Shown: one piece after another, positions 21,930-34,103 of the stretch
Position numbering within the stretch: position 1 is the stretch's first letter
Layout: each line of letters begins with the position of its first letter
Assembly (NCBI GenBank): GCA_949825045.1
Contig: OX463821.1
Coordinates: forward strand, 34,926,486 to 34,990,485
Direction: 5' to 3'
DNA: 64,000 nucleotides
From: Argyresthia goedartella
Lineage: Eukaryota > Arthropoda > Insecta > Lepidoptera > Argyresthiidae
Notes under the pieces: generated by a model
The model's database searches: none
The model's input: the letters and a program-made list of their open reading frames with translations, nothing else
What the model was told of the DNA's origin: nothing
Translations under genes and position numbers: made by a program

Positions 21930-22135
21930 TCTGTTGCGCTGCGGTAGTGGCTATGCCTGCCATGCAAGAGGTTCCGGGTTCTATCCCCGGCTGGGGTTAA
22001 AGAAAAAAACCCTAGGTCTTGGATGTTTATCTGTTTGTGCCGTCGCTGTCTTTGGTGCCCACGATACATGGATACCCATCCTAGTATGGGGCCAGAAGCA
22101 ATGTACGTGCCTGTATGTGAATGTTTATGTATGTA
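21930..22135 (+). mobile_element. SINE-2, near full length
   Basis: A tRNA-like head ('gccatgcaagaggttccggg', with B-box-like GGTTCTATCCC at 21977-21987) is followed by a body containing 'aggtcttggat', 'gtcgctgt', 'ctagtatggggccagaagca' and 'atgtacgtgcctgtatgtga'. One B-box position differs from the consensus GGTTCGATCCC in the 50 kb copy. It directly abuts the opposite-strand SINE-3 module at 22136. Confidence 0.8.
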
Positions 22136-22377
22136 GCCCATTAATGTCCCCACCGAGGGGCACGGGCCTTTACGCGGATACCAGTAAGATTGAGCCATAC
22201 TCCACCGCGCTGGCTCAGTGCAGGTTGATGGAGGGGTGGATGTCGGGCTAGTGGCCAACCTGACTGTCAGAAGTTGTCAACCTATCCTATTAGGGCCTCT
22301 GACCAGCTTAACGACTACCACCACCGAGTAGCGATAGTAGCCGGGACCTACAGTTTAACGTGTCATCCGAAACACGG
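22136..22377 (-). mobile_element. SINE-3 3' module
   Basis: On the minus strand this reads 'gtgtttcggatgacacgtta' through 'ctgcactgagccagcgcg' to 'gacattaatgggc', matching the body of the full SINE-3 at 37008-37300. The tRNA-like head is missing; a different GC-rich sequence lies at 22378-22460. Its 3' end touches the 3' end of SINE-2, so one inserted next to the other tail to tail. Confidence 0.75.
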
Positions 22378-23050
22378 AAACCCTTCCAGTGCCCGTCTCG
22401 GCGAGGTGTTTCCGAGCGTTTCCGGTGTGCGGATACCGGCAGGCCAAGGAAGCGAACGGACAAGGTTTACATTTCTCTATAAGTTCAAATAACCATAACT
22501 AAGATGACTTTTCAACAAACACATCGGTTCTTTGGATGTGTGTGTAAGAGCAACACATCTGTCAATGTTAAGGCCCAGTTCTGGCTGTTGAGGTGGGGGG
22601 CGCCGCACTCGCCCGTCGTCTTCTGGCGGGGTAGCGGAACTGGCGGGGTAGCGGGCGGCGCGGAATAGCATCGGGCCGCCCGGAGAGGTTAAAAATTGGG
22701 TGTTTTTTCGAATTTACTGAAAAACGGAAATAAGCTAATTGATAAAATTTTAGGATTAATACGGAGCTATAAAAGAGGAAAATTTAGGTATAAAAATTAA
22801 GAGAAAAATCTGTTATTTTATATTAAAATTATTGTTTCTCCTTTTTAATATAGACTATGTTCAGGATTTTTTACGATCGAGGCAAATTAATACAATCGCG
22901 TAACGACATAGTATTTAAACTAGATTATCTCTTTGTGAATTACATATATTTTTTTGAAACCTATGAATGTAGAAACACTTTTATATTTTTTTTTTGCCAA
23001 AACGCTCTTCGGTGGTTTTTTGTGATATTGGGCCTTAAGTACTGGTACTA
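22378..23050. other. unassigned region with GC-rich patch
   Basis: Bases 22590-22690 are strikingly GC-rich ('ggcggggtagcggaactggc'), then the sequence becomes very AT-rich. No gene is recognised. The patch could be the remnant of a GC-rich element. Confidence 0.35.
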
Positions 23051-23345
23051 ACAACATAACATAGTGTCACGCCTTTTCCCATACGGGGTCGCAAAGGCAC
23101 TATTGTGTCCACTTTTAGCTATTTATTCGATACTCTATTTTGCATAAATGGGGGCTCGCCCATCGCCGCAGCTATGGAGTAATGAAGGTTTCCTCACGAA
23201 GTTTTCCATCACCGTTAGCACGTCCATAGAATGTACTTAAGATAAATTAATTATCTAATTTGTACACGGTCAGGAATCGAAACTGCACCTCCTGTGTGAG
23301 AAGCAAGCGTGAAACCCACTAGACCATGGAGCTATATACTGGTCC
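23051..23345 (-). mobile_element. SINE-1, full length, tRNA-derived
   Basis: The minus strand starts with a tRNA-like head: A-box-like TGGTCTAGTGGG (plus 23315-23326) and B-box-like GTTTCGATTCC (plus 23272-23283). The spacer 'cttgcttctcacacaggagg' resembles the anticodon arm of a tRNA-Glu. A unique body follows with 'aagtacattctatggacg', 'gaggaaacctt' and 'gcgatgggcgagcccc', then the 3' module 'cgtatgggaaaaggcgtgac' and a 'tatgttatgttgtta' tail. RNA polymerase III transcription from the internal boxes is expected by family knowledge. The tRNA-Glu origin is inference. Confidence 0.8.
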
Positions 23346-26300
23346 TAGACGCCACCAAAATGCACACCCTATATACCGTGAAAACAAGCGCAGCAAAAGG
23401 AATTTACATTCCAATGTAAAAATGTATCATCCTCTTGACTGGTAAACGCGAATGCGATACCGACTGAATGCATAATTTGGTTGCAATTTCAATATTATCT
23501 TTTAACCACTCGTCTGTGGGTAGATCAAAAAATGGTCCGCGATTTTGAACCTTATTGCTTTGTTATAAAGTTCAAAATTTATGAAAAATAAATCAATCAT
23601 CTGTTGATGGCCCTAAAGCTGAGTGGTTAACCCGAGACATTTTTTTAGCGAGTCTCTTTTACACATTTGGAGTAGGTAGGTAGGTACCTATGCGTTGAGC
23701 TCTCCCATTCACAGTACCAGCTGAAAGACGCAAGCCTCTTGAAACCTATCATCAATAATTCTGTAGATAATTTATGGAAAATATTATTTTTATATCAAAA
23801 AATAATGATCTCTGCGTTTAGCGTCTCTTTAGAATTGGAAAAATGAATAAGTGCAATTCGAAATAAATTATACTCTTCTTCGAATGACAAAGCTCTCTAA
23901 TAAAATGGGTTAACGGGTCAAATGTTGGGTCAAATTAAAATATTACTGTGGTACGTACAAGTCGCGCCACGAATTAAGAGTACTGAGCGACGTTGGCGGG
24001 AATTACTGCGCATATGTACAGGTATTGAAAAGTGACTACTGCGCATTCAAGGCGACCGCTCATAACGTAAACGACTGACATAACTACGTTGCCAAAATAC
24101 ACTTTTTACCTGACTGCAGCGGAGCGGAAACACATAACCCTACTCTTCCCTCGTCAAACGATCTGTATGTACCTATATATATATATATATATATATTTAT
24201 GTTTGTATCTATGTCTGTTTCTGTGCCCCCTCGTAACAACTCAAGAGCTTCAACGATTTTGATAAATGAGACGTCATTAGATTCGTTACGATGGTGCGAG
24301 TGTCAATGGGTGCATAAAACAAAAACAAAATGGCGGAATTTAAACGCTTTTATCTACACACGTATCATAAACCCTCTTTACTGCGTCCTAAAACCGCGCG
24401 TTACGATCAGCATAATGTTAAACTACTTTGCAAAAACTCATTTCTTATCTGAATATTGACCATATGACTATTATGACCATATGATTGAATATTATGACCA
24501 TAATGTGTAAATTTTCTACATATTATTACATTCAAATTTCGAACGCCGACGCATGCCTGCGTGCCGCCCCTACTTTGTCTGTGAAGTTGGTACTACAGAA
24601 CAAGCTAAACAACTCAATGCCACAACGCCGGTCAAACATGCGGTTCCTGAACACATCAAAGAGAGCTTATGATATGTGTGTAGATAAACTAGTGTATGTA
24701 ACTGTACATAATTAGGCATTATGTATCAGTCACATAAACTACTATAATGTGCGGGCTTAAAAATAATAATATTACCAGCCTCGAGTGGGGTATCAAATAA
24801 AGCGTTTTAAAAGGCGAGTACAGGAATATTTAATAATCTTGCACAAGCTATGATCAATATATTCTAGTTTTAAACTAGGCATATACAGATTTTTAGTTAT
24901 TTTGTACTAAAAACAGTAAATAAATGACGTAATAAAAAAAACGGACATTAATTATTGAGATTCGTTAAAATTATAATAGTCCAGTGTTGAATTAAATTAA
25001 ATTTAAATGCAGGCGGGACCAATGAAATCTAATAAAGTGGGTTGTTTTAGTCTACCGCTGTCGTTTTTTTTTTAGTTTTTTAAATACTTTATTTATTAAA
25101 TAGTTTTGTTGTTGTTTACCGTAATCGATCAAATAAATAATATGAATTTGGTTACATTATTTGGCACTTTATAACTAAATCTACTGAAAATGGTTGATGT
25201 ATTTTCCTGTAGATTTGTGTTAGTAAATGAAGTGGCTAAGGAATCGGTGCCAGGAGACCAGAACAGATATCTCTTGATAAACCTCTTCAAATAATATCAA
25301 ATAACGCATCCCGGTGGTTCACAAACACGGATATGTTTTCGTGTGGACGTAATAACGTGCATGGAGGAGGAAGTAAATAGAGCGCTCATAACGAATATGG
25401 AAAACCTGGAGGGGGCCGCGGTGCTAGTTCCTGTGTCTATGGGATAGGGGGGAGCGGAAGAGAAGCCGACGTTTCTTCAAGTGTTTTCTGTGTTACATAC
25501 AAATATATCAGACACACGGAGTCAGTTCCTAATGTAGATTTAGACTTCCCGCCCCGCCCCGCCGGGCCCCCTCCGCAAACTAGGCGATTTAATGAGAAAC
25601 AAAGCCATAAGCCATTTATATGTGTAAGTCATAAATTTACTTACCGGAGTAGAAAATTACGAAACTATTTATAAATGTTTTTTTTTAATTGTTTAGTGTT
25701 TTGAAGTCATTAAAATCTTCGTTAAAATGAAATTTGACAGCTAAACAAGCGAGGATGACAGCTAGAAGGAACATCTGTTGCGGAGTCTTGATGATGATAT
25801 TTCATCGCTATCACCAAAATATTTTTTTTCTTACCCAACATGGGTAAATGATCACCAAAAGTTGCAGAAAATATCAGGGTAAAATACTGCGGTAGCTTAG
25901 GTGAAGGGTGAGCGAAGCGGAGCCCCCTTTATCTTCGTGTTAGGTTGAACAGGTAAGAACTACAAAAAATACTTAAAACATAAGCTTAAGTACACAAAAC
26001 ATAAAAAGAAGTTTGGTGATCATTTATCCAAACACAGTTTGGCGACCATTTACCAACTCTGGCAGTCATTTAGAATTTATTGGTATTAATTTACGATTTT
26101 TTTTGGTAATCGTTTAAAGAGAAGCCATATTTTATTAGGCATATAGAAAGTAAACGTAGGTTCAAGTTTAACTTTTAGTATATCCGGCTGCAGCTTGCGC
26201 CTCGAACCGTGTCACCCCAGTGAAGATATATAGAGGGTGATCTAAATACTTTTTATGGGCATTTATCAGAAAGGGATGCAGAGAAACCGCTGACACGAGA

Positions 26301-26737
26301 TATGGCTCTCTGCGCTGGTGAAATGGTTCCAAATACACATTATTTTGATTGATATAGGCTATTTAAATGTAACATTAAGAGCGGTTTGATAAGACTTTAT
26401 TTTGAGAAACCTTCGGATCTAAGCTTCCAAGTAAAATTTTTGATGATGGTAAAAACGTTTTCAGTCTATTATGACGACTTCCAATTTCGTCAGCTTTTCA
26501 TTTTTGTATTTGTTTTATCTAATTTAACAAACAATGTAACAAATTCCTAACACGACAAGTTCCCATTTTGACCACTTCCTAATTTGACCACATCCTATAC
26601 AGACCACAGCCAAGTTCAGCCAATATCGTCAGCTTTGCGCTGACTCAACATAGGAAGGATTAGATGCAAGTAAAAAACTGACAATATGGGATGTGGTCGA
26701 ATAGGGAAGTAAGGAAGTAATTAAAAAAAAACAAACA
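23346..26737. other. unassigned region with minor repeats
   Basis: There is no recognised gene in 3.4 kb. A (TA)n run lies at 24175-24196. A 'ctgcggtagcttaggtgaag' block near 25893-25912 is shared, inverted, with the inside of the MITE at 33556-33902. GC-rich patches occur at 25410-25450 and 25548-25576 ('ccgccccgccccgccgggcc'). A degenerate minisatellite of 'tttgaccacttcctaatttg' type at 26555-26610 resembles the one at 32905-33020 in the opposite orientation. Confidence 0.4.
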
Positions 26738-26788
26738 TTTATGTACAGGCACAGACATTGCTTCTGGTCCCACACTAGGATACCCTAA
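26738..26788 (-). mobile_element. SINE-2 3' fragment
   Basis: The minus strand carries the SINE-2 end: 'atcctagtgtgggaccagaa' and 'caatgtctgtgcctgtac'. Only about 50 bp remain. It borders the 5' UTR of the LINE that follows. Confidence 0.6.
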
Positions 26789-27568
26789 GTCCTAAGGGGG
26801 TAATCGGACCGCCGCCCGTCGCGAAAACATAAACAAAAGTGAGCTCCTAACAAATATTCGAGAAATAATTAGTAAAAGTGCTTTCCTTAGCACAACAAGT
26901 GTTTATAAAGTGACCCTAACCAATGTTCTGACTTAAAAATATACTTACCAAGTGAAATAAACAGTACAAGAAGAAAAATTACCAACTAATTCGGACAACA
27001 ATACCGTTAGAAAAGTGCAGTGTCAAAATCATAAAAAATACACATCTTGGCGGTCTCAAAAGCCGCCAGAACAGTGCAAAATAGCAACTCAGTAAATAAG
27101 TGGAAAACACTAAACCAAGCAAGATAATTTCCGACGGCGAATTGGACAAAACACATAAAATACAACAAACCAGTGCTCAAATCTAAATAAACATATGAAA
27201 CAAGAAATGGTACAGTGACAAGTTAAAACTATAGTGTAAAAGATATCCAAATTTTACTAAAGTTCCAAAATGTGCCAAAATACCCCGTTACAATCTTTAA
27301 TTTAAAATTTTAGCGTCACTCATAACTTCGCTAATAAAGCTACATCCCTCACCAATAGTGTAAAATACAGATGTGTTCCACCTACTTACCAATAGAGGGC
27401 GTGACCTATCCTAAACAAGAAGTACTTGCTACTCACCACCAGAGGCGCCACCGGTATTAATATAGGGGTAGCACCAAGCAACCAATGCAGAGGGCGCTTA
27501 TAGTTTAACAACCTAATATAACTGTATGCCAACGTATCTGAATACGTTGCTCTTACTCGAACTTCAGA

Positions 27569-28704
27569 ATGAGTTGCTCAGCTTGTACGAATACTGTAAA
27601 TATTTCTGAGAGAATATCATGCTGCTCTTGCAAAAGTCGCTTCCATTACCAGTGCTTAAATATAGGGAAGGAGTACTTCCAAACCCATCACCAAGATTAC
27701 GATTATTCATGGCTATGTCCCAAATGCACAGGAAAGGACCGAATAACTAGAAATGAAAACACTCCAGTCCAAAGCGCTAACTCGCCAATGACTATCAGCG
27801 GCTCAAGCGTATCTAAAAATGTCAAACGTCCAAACCAAGAAACGCACTGCCCTGATAATAATAATATAACAATAAGGAAAAAAGCACCATCGTTCACAAA
27901 TGACACATTTCCACTCGACAACACCAACGAATCAACTTTATTGGGCGATACGATGTACCAGAACTCACCGGATACCTCTATCATTAAGAACACAGAAATA
28001 ACACTTGGAACCTTAACACAAATGATTAATGCGCAACTAAAAGATAACAACAAGACCATAATAGCTGAACTCCAGAGTACTATCCAGACTGAAATTAATA
28101 AGGCCATAGTAATATTAAAAGAAGAGACCAAGAAGGAAATAAATAATTGGCAACTGAAAATTCAAAAAGGAAAACGGAGATAAGTCAAATTAATTTAAAT
28201 GTAGGCCAACTATCAGAAGAAAATAAAACACTGAAACAAGAAATAAAACAATTACAGACAAAACTTGAAACTATGAATCTTTCCAAACCTGAATCAACAA
28301 TGAATGATAACGATACTAAAATTGTTATATACGGAGTAGATGAGATCTATAGAGAAACGGAAAATCTCACCCATGAACTAACATTGCAAATATGTCAGGA
28401 ACTGCTAAACATAAATCTACAAGGCTACGTAGAAAATATCTACCGAATCGGAAGAAAAGGCCACAAACGACCCATTCTTGTTGAACTCGCAAGCAAGAAA
28501 ATTACTCAACGAATTCTGAACTTAAGCCGAAATCTGCAACACTCCCATATTTCCATTACCGAGCATTTAGACAAAAACGCCATAAAAATGCGAAACATAC
28601 TAATAGAAGATTTGAAGGAAGCAAGGAAAGCCGGTAAATATGCAGTGATAAGAAATAATAAACTCATAATAAAAGAACAGAGATATCACAACATGAAAGA
28701 CTAA
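27569..28704 (+). pseudogene. LINE ORF1, PHD finger plus coiled coil, frameshifted
   Basis: The first frame (27569-28183) starts with a C4HC3 PHD-like finger: C3, C6, C18, C21, H26, C29, C50, C53, with WLCPKC at its end. A Ser/Thr/Asn-rich linker and the start of a helical region follow. The continuation, with a leucine/lysine heptad coiled coil (EENKTLKQEIKQLQTKLETM) and an RRM-like and C-terminal region (KIVIYGVDEIYRETENL, then ITEHLDKNAIKMRNILIEDL), lies in another frame (28147-28704). A one-base-type indel in the overlap, near an A run at about 28160-28175, separates them. The expected role is RNA binding in the LINE ribonucleoprotein; the broken frame suggests a dead copy unless it is a sequencing error. 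Confidence 0.75.
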
Positions 28705-28944
28705 AAACGAAACAAACAGGAATACTACGGAAAACATCGTCAAACATCACAAGCAACAACAACCACAAATACAGAACTACTTAAATATAATAACAAGAAA
28801 ATCCCACGCAAAGGCTACTGAAGACACTATCAGAAACCAGAAACATCAAACCTATCAAAGAAGCCACACACATTTTCAACCCACATATGAAAAACCTAGA
28901 CAAAAAAATTCACGGAATGTTTTTTTAGGATATTAGCACAAAAC

Positions 28945-31697
28945 GTGCAAAGCCTAAAAAATAAGCCAGAACTAGTAGAAAGAATCCTCCAAGAACAATC
29001 ACCACAATTTAATGCAATCTGTCTCTCAGAAACATGGATCGGTGATCACCAAAAAGATATCATACATATAAATGGATATGTATTTGCTGCCGCTTTCTAT
29101 CATCGTGTAAGAGAGGGAGGAGGTGTTGCAATACTCCTTCGCAATGGTATTGAATATAAGGAACTAACAGACATCACAAATCTGTCAGTAGAATTCGTAA
29201 TAGAATGCTGTGCCGTCGATATTAAACCTAATATAACGTTAATCTCAATATATAGGAAAGACCATCAAATAGACACTTTCTTTGAGTTCCTAGACAAATT
29301 AGTTGATAAACTTAAAAATAAACCACAGAAACACATCATATTAACAGGAGACTTTAATATAGATATGCTTCAAAAATCTAAAGACTCTGAAAAGCTAACA
29401 AACAAACTTAAAGAAATTAATCTCCTTCAACTAATAAAAGAGCCGACTAGAGTTACTAACTCTAGCTCCACATGTATAGATCTACTCTTCACCAATAACA
29501 GAGATAATGAAGTAAGTGTAGAGGAATTAGGAATTTCCGACCACAAAAGTGTAATGTATAAATCACCTCTAATCAAAGACTCACAAATCATTAAAACAAC
29601 ATACATAGAAAAAAGATGCTTTACACTCCAAAATATGACCCTATTTAAACAAGTATTACAAAAAACTCATTGGAACGATATAATTAAAGTTGAAAATACC
29701 ATTGATGAAAACTATATTGTATTCGATAAAAAATACAAGAATTATTGAACATACATATACCACAAAAGCGGCTTAAATTAAAATTAAATTGTTAAAAGAC
29801 ATGGATCACCACAGGCCTTAAAGTTTCATGTAAAAATAAAAGACAAATTAAAATATTAACTAACCAATCTAAAAACAATATTTTGAAAACTCATTACAAA
29901 TTCTACACACAAATATAAAAAAAATGCATAAAAAGATCGAAAAAACTTAATTTCATGGGGGACATGAATAAGTCAAATAACAAAATAAAAACAATGTGGC
30001 ATATAATTAAACAGACAACCAAACCTACTCAAAATAAATTAACCAAAAATATACTACTAACAAGTACAGATACAAATATAATTAAGATAGCAAATATGTT
30101 TAATGACTTTTTGCCTCGGTCGGTATAACGCAACTACCCGCGCCACAGACCTATAACAAAGCGGTAAAAGCCAATAAGCCTCCTGAGCAGCCTCCACTAG
30201 CAAACTCAACAAACACCATATTCCTATCACCAGTATCCATAAACGAAGTGTCACAACTAATTCGGAATCTTCCAAATAAAACTAGCGCAGGATTTGATGA
30301 CTTTCCACCAAAACTATTAAAATACTGTATCAATGAACTAACAGTCCCATTAACCGACCTTTTAAATCAATCTTTCCAAGAATGTTGTTTCCCAGACAGT
30401 CTTAAAATAGCAAAAATAACACCAGTCCTAAAAAGGGCGGCAAACAAACAGACCCATCGCAGTACCGTCCTATAGCTACTCTATCAACATTTTCAAAGAT
30501 TTTCGAAAAAGCAATGGCTAACCGAATATATAATTTTTTAGAAAAATTCAACTATATTGACACCAACCAATATTTTTTTTTTTTGAGTTTCAATATGGCT
30601 TCCGAAAACATCGCTCCACGACACTTGCAGTTTTCGCATATGTACAAAAAGCCTTAGAATATATACGAAATAAAAACCATGCCATTGGATTACTTTTAGA
30701 TATGTCGAAAGCATATGACCGAGTATCACATAAAATTATATTACAAAAATTGCATGACCTAGGTATTCGAGGCAATGCTCACGAATGGCTAAGATCATAT
30801 CTCCTTAACAGAAAACAATACGTGCAAATTAACCAATTTAATAATGATACATTGGAACACAAAACTATAGCATCCCAAACAATAACTACTAACTGTTCCA
30901 TACCACAAGGTAGTGTACTAGGCTGTATTTTATTTCTAGCCTACATCAACGACCTCCCCAAAATTTCAAAACCTAAATGTATTATGTTTGCTGATGATAT
31001 ATCACTATTGTTCAAATGTCCCAAAGATTATAACATTAACCCCTACATACAAGATTCTTTCGAAACTATCCAAAATTGGCTATACGAACATAACTTAGAG
31101 ATAAACACGAAAAAGACAAAAATTATACAATTCAAACCCTACCAAAAACAACCCCTAAACCTCTCTGATGTTAAAAAGCAATTAGGCATAGAAGAAGTTA
31201 CAGACGTCAAATTAGTAGGCCTGACAATAGACTCTAACTTAAACTGGAAATCACACATCTCTTCAATAAAATCCAAAATGTCACAATTAATATATGCCCT
31301 CTCTATCCTCAAAAGAAACACCAGTAAAGAATGTGCTCTGTCAGCGTATTACGCCTACGCACATTCGTGGTTAAGTTACGGGATAATGCTCTGGGGTAAT
31401 AGCGTCGATGCTAACGACTTGTTTATTATGCAAAAGAAATGTATCAGGATCTTAGTTAATATTCAGCATATAGACAGCTGCAAACCCCACTTCCAAAAAG
31501 ACAAGATTTTGACTCTACCATCGCTGTACATATTAGAAATAGCCACCTACGTAAAAAAACACCCCGAACAATATCACCACTACACAAACGCTAGACGGAG
31601 AAATAATTTAGTTTTACCAGAACCTAAACTAGAAATTTACAAAAAAAGCCCATACTATATGTCAATCTTAATATACAATAACCTACCGAATTTATGA
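28945..31697 (+). pseudogene. LINE ORF2, endonuclease and reverse transcriptase, multiply broken
   Basis: The endonuclease frame (to 29748) shows AQNVQSL just before the annotated start, CLSETWIG, a Tyr-containing ISIYRK, LTGDFNID, CIDLLF and the terminal GISDHKS, all as expected for the APE type. It then loses frame; 29749-30247 is degenerate. RT pieces follow: 30248-30475 (NLPNKTSAGFDDFPPKLLKY, fingers region) and 30702-31697 (MSKAYDRV, IPQGSVLGCILF, MFADD at 30984-30998, then YGIMLWGNSVD). A run of about 13 T residues at 30572-30584 interrupts the join before QYGFRKHRS. At least three frame changes make this a pseudogene. Confidence 0.8.
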
Positions 31698-31938
31698 CTG
31701 ATTCTAAATAAGTGATATAGAGGATCTCAGCGTTACAATAATTAAGAATATTAAAACAAGATATTTTGTATATTTTAATTGAAATGTTAACTACTTGTGA
31801 AATGTTTTATCTAGATATTAAGCGAACAATTGTGATACCCTTTCAGGGTGCATGTACTTTTACTCTATATTTACACACAGACCTGTAACCAACCCCCGTG
31901 TACATGTTTGCAAATAAAATGAATATGAATATGAATAA

Positions 31939-32010
31939 GTCGTGGGAACCAGAAACAGCGACATCACACACATATAAACATCCAAGACCTGTTTTTTTAT
32001 CTAACCCGGT
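31939..32010 (-). mobile_element. SINE-2 fragment
   Basis: The minus strand shows the SINE-2 mid-body ('aggtcttggatgtttatatg', 'tgtgatgtcgctgtttctgg'). Both ends are missing. It adjoins the 3' tail of the preceding LINE. Confidence 0.6.
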
Positions 32011-32904
32011 GAAACGCTTGGACTCCCTATCTTGAATGAAAGGAGAGTTTACAATATTTACAAGATTTATTTAAGGTAAAACAGAGCAAGGTCGTGCGTG
32101 TGAACTCGTGAGACGGACTTTGCGCGTTTAGGCTGCGACTCCCCTGATGAGGTCCGGCAGCAGGAGCGGCAGCACACAATGGCCTATAGAGGGCCGCGAG
32201 GAGTCCGGTTCAGCAGAGGGGTCTCAGGTCCAGTGGTGTGAGCAGGAGGGTAGGCAGACGGGGGCACAGGTGGAACCCTGCGGAGGACACAGCGTGAGGA
32301 GAGGAAAAGAATACAGGATCCAGGGTCGTCTGCAATGCTACGACAGGCTCGCCGAGGTGGGAGAGCCGTATAGGAACCTAGCTATCGGAGGCATTGCAGA
32401 CAGAGTTGTAGCAGTAGGGATAGAGGCACACGAGACATTTACTAAATTATATACACACAGGAAATAAAAAGGACTACGAGCCACACAAAAGTTTACATAC
32501 CCAAGCGTGGGGGTCAGCAATTAATTACAGCACATCAAGTAAAGGCAGCACATCAAGTAAAGGCCTTCTATATACACAACACAAGTTATTATCACAATTA
32601 TGTAAATTAACAATTATAAGGGACTAGCCCATTGATGCAAGTATGGTGTAATGAGGATATGTCTCAGCTATACAGAGCTCAAGGAAGAAATCGTCAAAAA
32701 CAATCGAAGAGCTATCAGACGAAATTCCTGGCTTGAATTCTGAACCTTTGCTTTTCAGAAGGCTAGCCAGCCAGTAAGCTTGTTAAATGAAATAAAAACA
32801 GTTTTACTACAATCGGTATGCTTTAAGTACGACTTAATAGAAAGTAGAACTTAATTTTAAGCACACCATGTTACACCGGGACAACCGCAGCGCCACAGAG
32901 GTCC
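32011..32904 (+). other. unassigned region with a 106-codon open frame
   Basis: A frame at 32147-32467 (106 codons) encodes a Gly/Glu/Gln/Arg-rich product with no motif I recognise. The opposite strand nearby has an 'aaataaatcttgtaaatatt' poly(A)-signal-like stretch at about 32050-32080, which could belong to an LTR or an element end. I cannot assign the region. The rest, to 32904, has no recognised feature except a SINE-2-like scrap ('cgccacagaggtcc') near 32890. Confidence 0.3.
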
Positions 32905-33020
32905 TCGATGTGGTCGAATTAAGAAGTGGTCAAATTGGGATGTAGTCAAATTGGGGAGTGTTCACATTGGTAAGTGGTCGAATCGGGAAGGGGTCAAAAT
33001 GGGAAAATGTTATTATAAAT
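32905..33020. repeat. degenerate minisatellite
   Basis: About six diverged units of 15-19 bp of the form 'aagtggtcaaattggga' run from 32915 to about 33010. The same motif appears inverted near 26555-26610. Confidence 0.6.
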
Positions 33021-33121
33021 CTTGTCATTATGGGAAGTGCTCATTATGGACCTAAATGGCGAAAACGGGCTGGAGCTTCCTCTCGTGGGGGCCATGTGCC
33101 AATAGGAAAACAAAACAAAAC

Positions 33122-33165
33122 ATGGCGTCACGTGCCCCTCTCCCCGTCGAGTTGGCAGAGGCACC
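33122..33165 (-). mobile_element. SINE-1 3' module fragment
   Basis: The plus strand 'ggcgtcacgtgcccctctcc' followed by 'gttggcagaggcac' is a diverged version of the SINE-1 3' module on the minus strand. It is short and immediately precedes SINE-2. Confidence 0.4.
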
Positions 33166-33194
33166 GTTGCGGGATTATCCGTTGAAGTTGCACA

Positions 33195-33400
33195 ACATAT
33201 ACTATACAGGCGTATACCTTGCTTCTGGCCCCACACTAGGATACCCTGTGTCGAAAGAACCAGAAACCGCGACGTCACATATATAATATGAATATCTAAG
33301 ATCTGGGGTTTTTTTTCTTCCTCCCCAGCCGGAATTCGAACCCGGGACCTCTCGCTTGGGAGACAGATCATCTAGCCGCAACGCCACAGAGCTGGGCTGT
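33195..33400 (-). mobile_element. SINE-2, near full length
   Basis: On the minus strand the tRNA-like head ('cccaagcgagaggtcccggg', B box GGTTCGAATTCC-like) is followed by 'gaaaaaaaacccc', 'gtgacgtcgcggtttctggt' and 'cctagtgtggggccagaagc'. The order and length match the 50 kb copy. Confidence 0.75.
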
Positions 33401-33555
33401 ACATTCGGCTGTAAGACTCGTACACCCCGTAAGGTCCACCGATATCTCTTGCCGTTGATTTGGATCTAGATCTTAGGATGCGAGTCAGCTGCTATATTTA
33501 CAGGTTGTTATGAACATCCCGGATATCATAACACAGGTTTCGCCTTTCTTGTGTC

Positions 33556-33902
33556 ACCGTAAGATTGTCAAAACCATTAGTTTATGAACTATTGACAAAT
33601 TGTAAACCAGACCGGCAGGGTTTAGAATTTACGTTTATTTTGTTCTTACATGTCAACTTAACAAGAAGACTATTCGGGGGCTTCGCTGCGCTCGCCCCCT
33701 CTAGTCTTCACCTAAGCTACCGCAGTGTTTGCCCTGGTATTTCCTTTGCAATTCAAGTTTAAACCAGTTCACAAGTTAACGGTTTGATTATAAACTAACG
33801 CGTCATATCGTAAGCAGTACGGTACAATTTACAATTTATTGATAGTACTAACGAGAAAAAAAACGTTAGTTTATTAACTAACAGTTTTGACAATCTTACG
33901 GT
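33556..33902. mobile_element. MITE-like element with 19-bp terminal inverted repeats
   Basis: 'accgtaagattgtcaaaac' (33556-33574) is exactly inverse complementary to 33884-33902. The subterminal AT-rich sequence ('ttagtttat' with 'gttagttaataaactaac') pairs further. The 347-bp element has no ORF of note. Its interior 'cttcacctaagctaccgcag' block also occurs near 25893-25912 in the inverse orientation. No clear target-site duplication was found, so the superfamily is unknown. Confidence 0.65.
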
Positions 33903-34012
33903 ATCATATTTAAATACTCATTCGTTCATTGATTTAAGTTTGTTGTTATTGTAATAATGAAATATACAACCAGCTTCCTTCCTTTGTGTATCTAATAATA
34001 ATATAATAATAA

Positions 34013-34103
34013 AAGTAACCCATTAATTCCCCCACCCAAGGGGTACAAGCCTTTACCCGAGTCAGATTGAGCCACGCTCGACCACGCTGGCTAAGTGCGG
34101 CGT
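34013..34103 (-). mobile_element. SINE-3 3' module fragment
   Basis: On the minus strand this reads '...ctgagtcgt'-like remnants and the characteristic 'ggtaaaggcttgtacccctt' to 'aattaatgggtta' end, matching 37220-37295. Only the last 90 bp remain. Confidence 0.65.

Larger units (their letters stand above)
26789..31935 (+). mobile_element. decayed CR1-like LINE, near full length
   Basis: The order is an A-rich 5' region (about 26789-27568, start uncertain), a PHD-type ORF1 (27569-28704, frameshifted), a spacer, ORF2 endonuclease (28945-29748), decayed middle, reverse transcriptase pieces (30248-31697), a 3' UTR and a 'gaatatgaatatgaat' tail ending near 31935. The architecture matches the 13-17 kb element but the proteins differ in sequence, so it is another family. 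Several indels and a T-run insertion near 30572 show that it is not autonomous now. Confidence 0.8.

Noticed and set aside
22274..22492. 72-codon ORF
   Set aside because: Lies in the SINE-3 module and its flank.
27703..28131. 142-codon minus-strand ORF
   Set aside because: Antisense shadow of the LINE ORF1 PHD region.
32994..33371. 125-codon minus-strand ORF
   Set aside because: Runs through the minisatellite and SINE-1/SINE-2 fragments.
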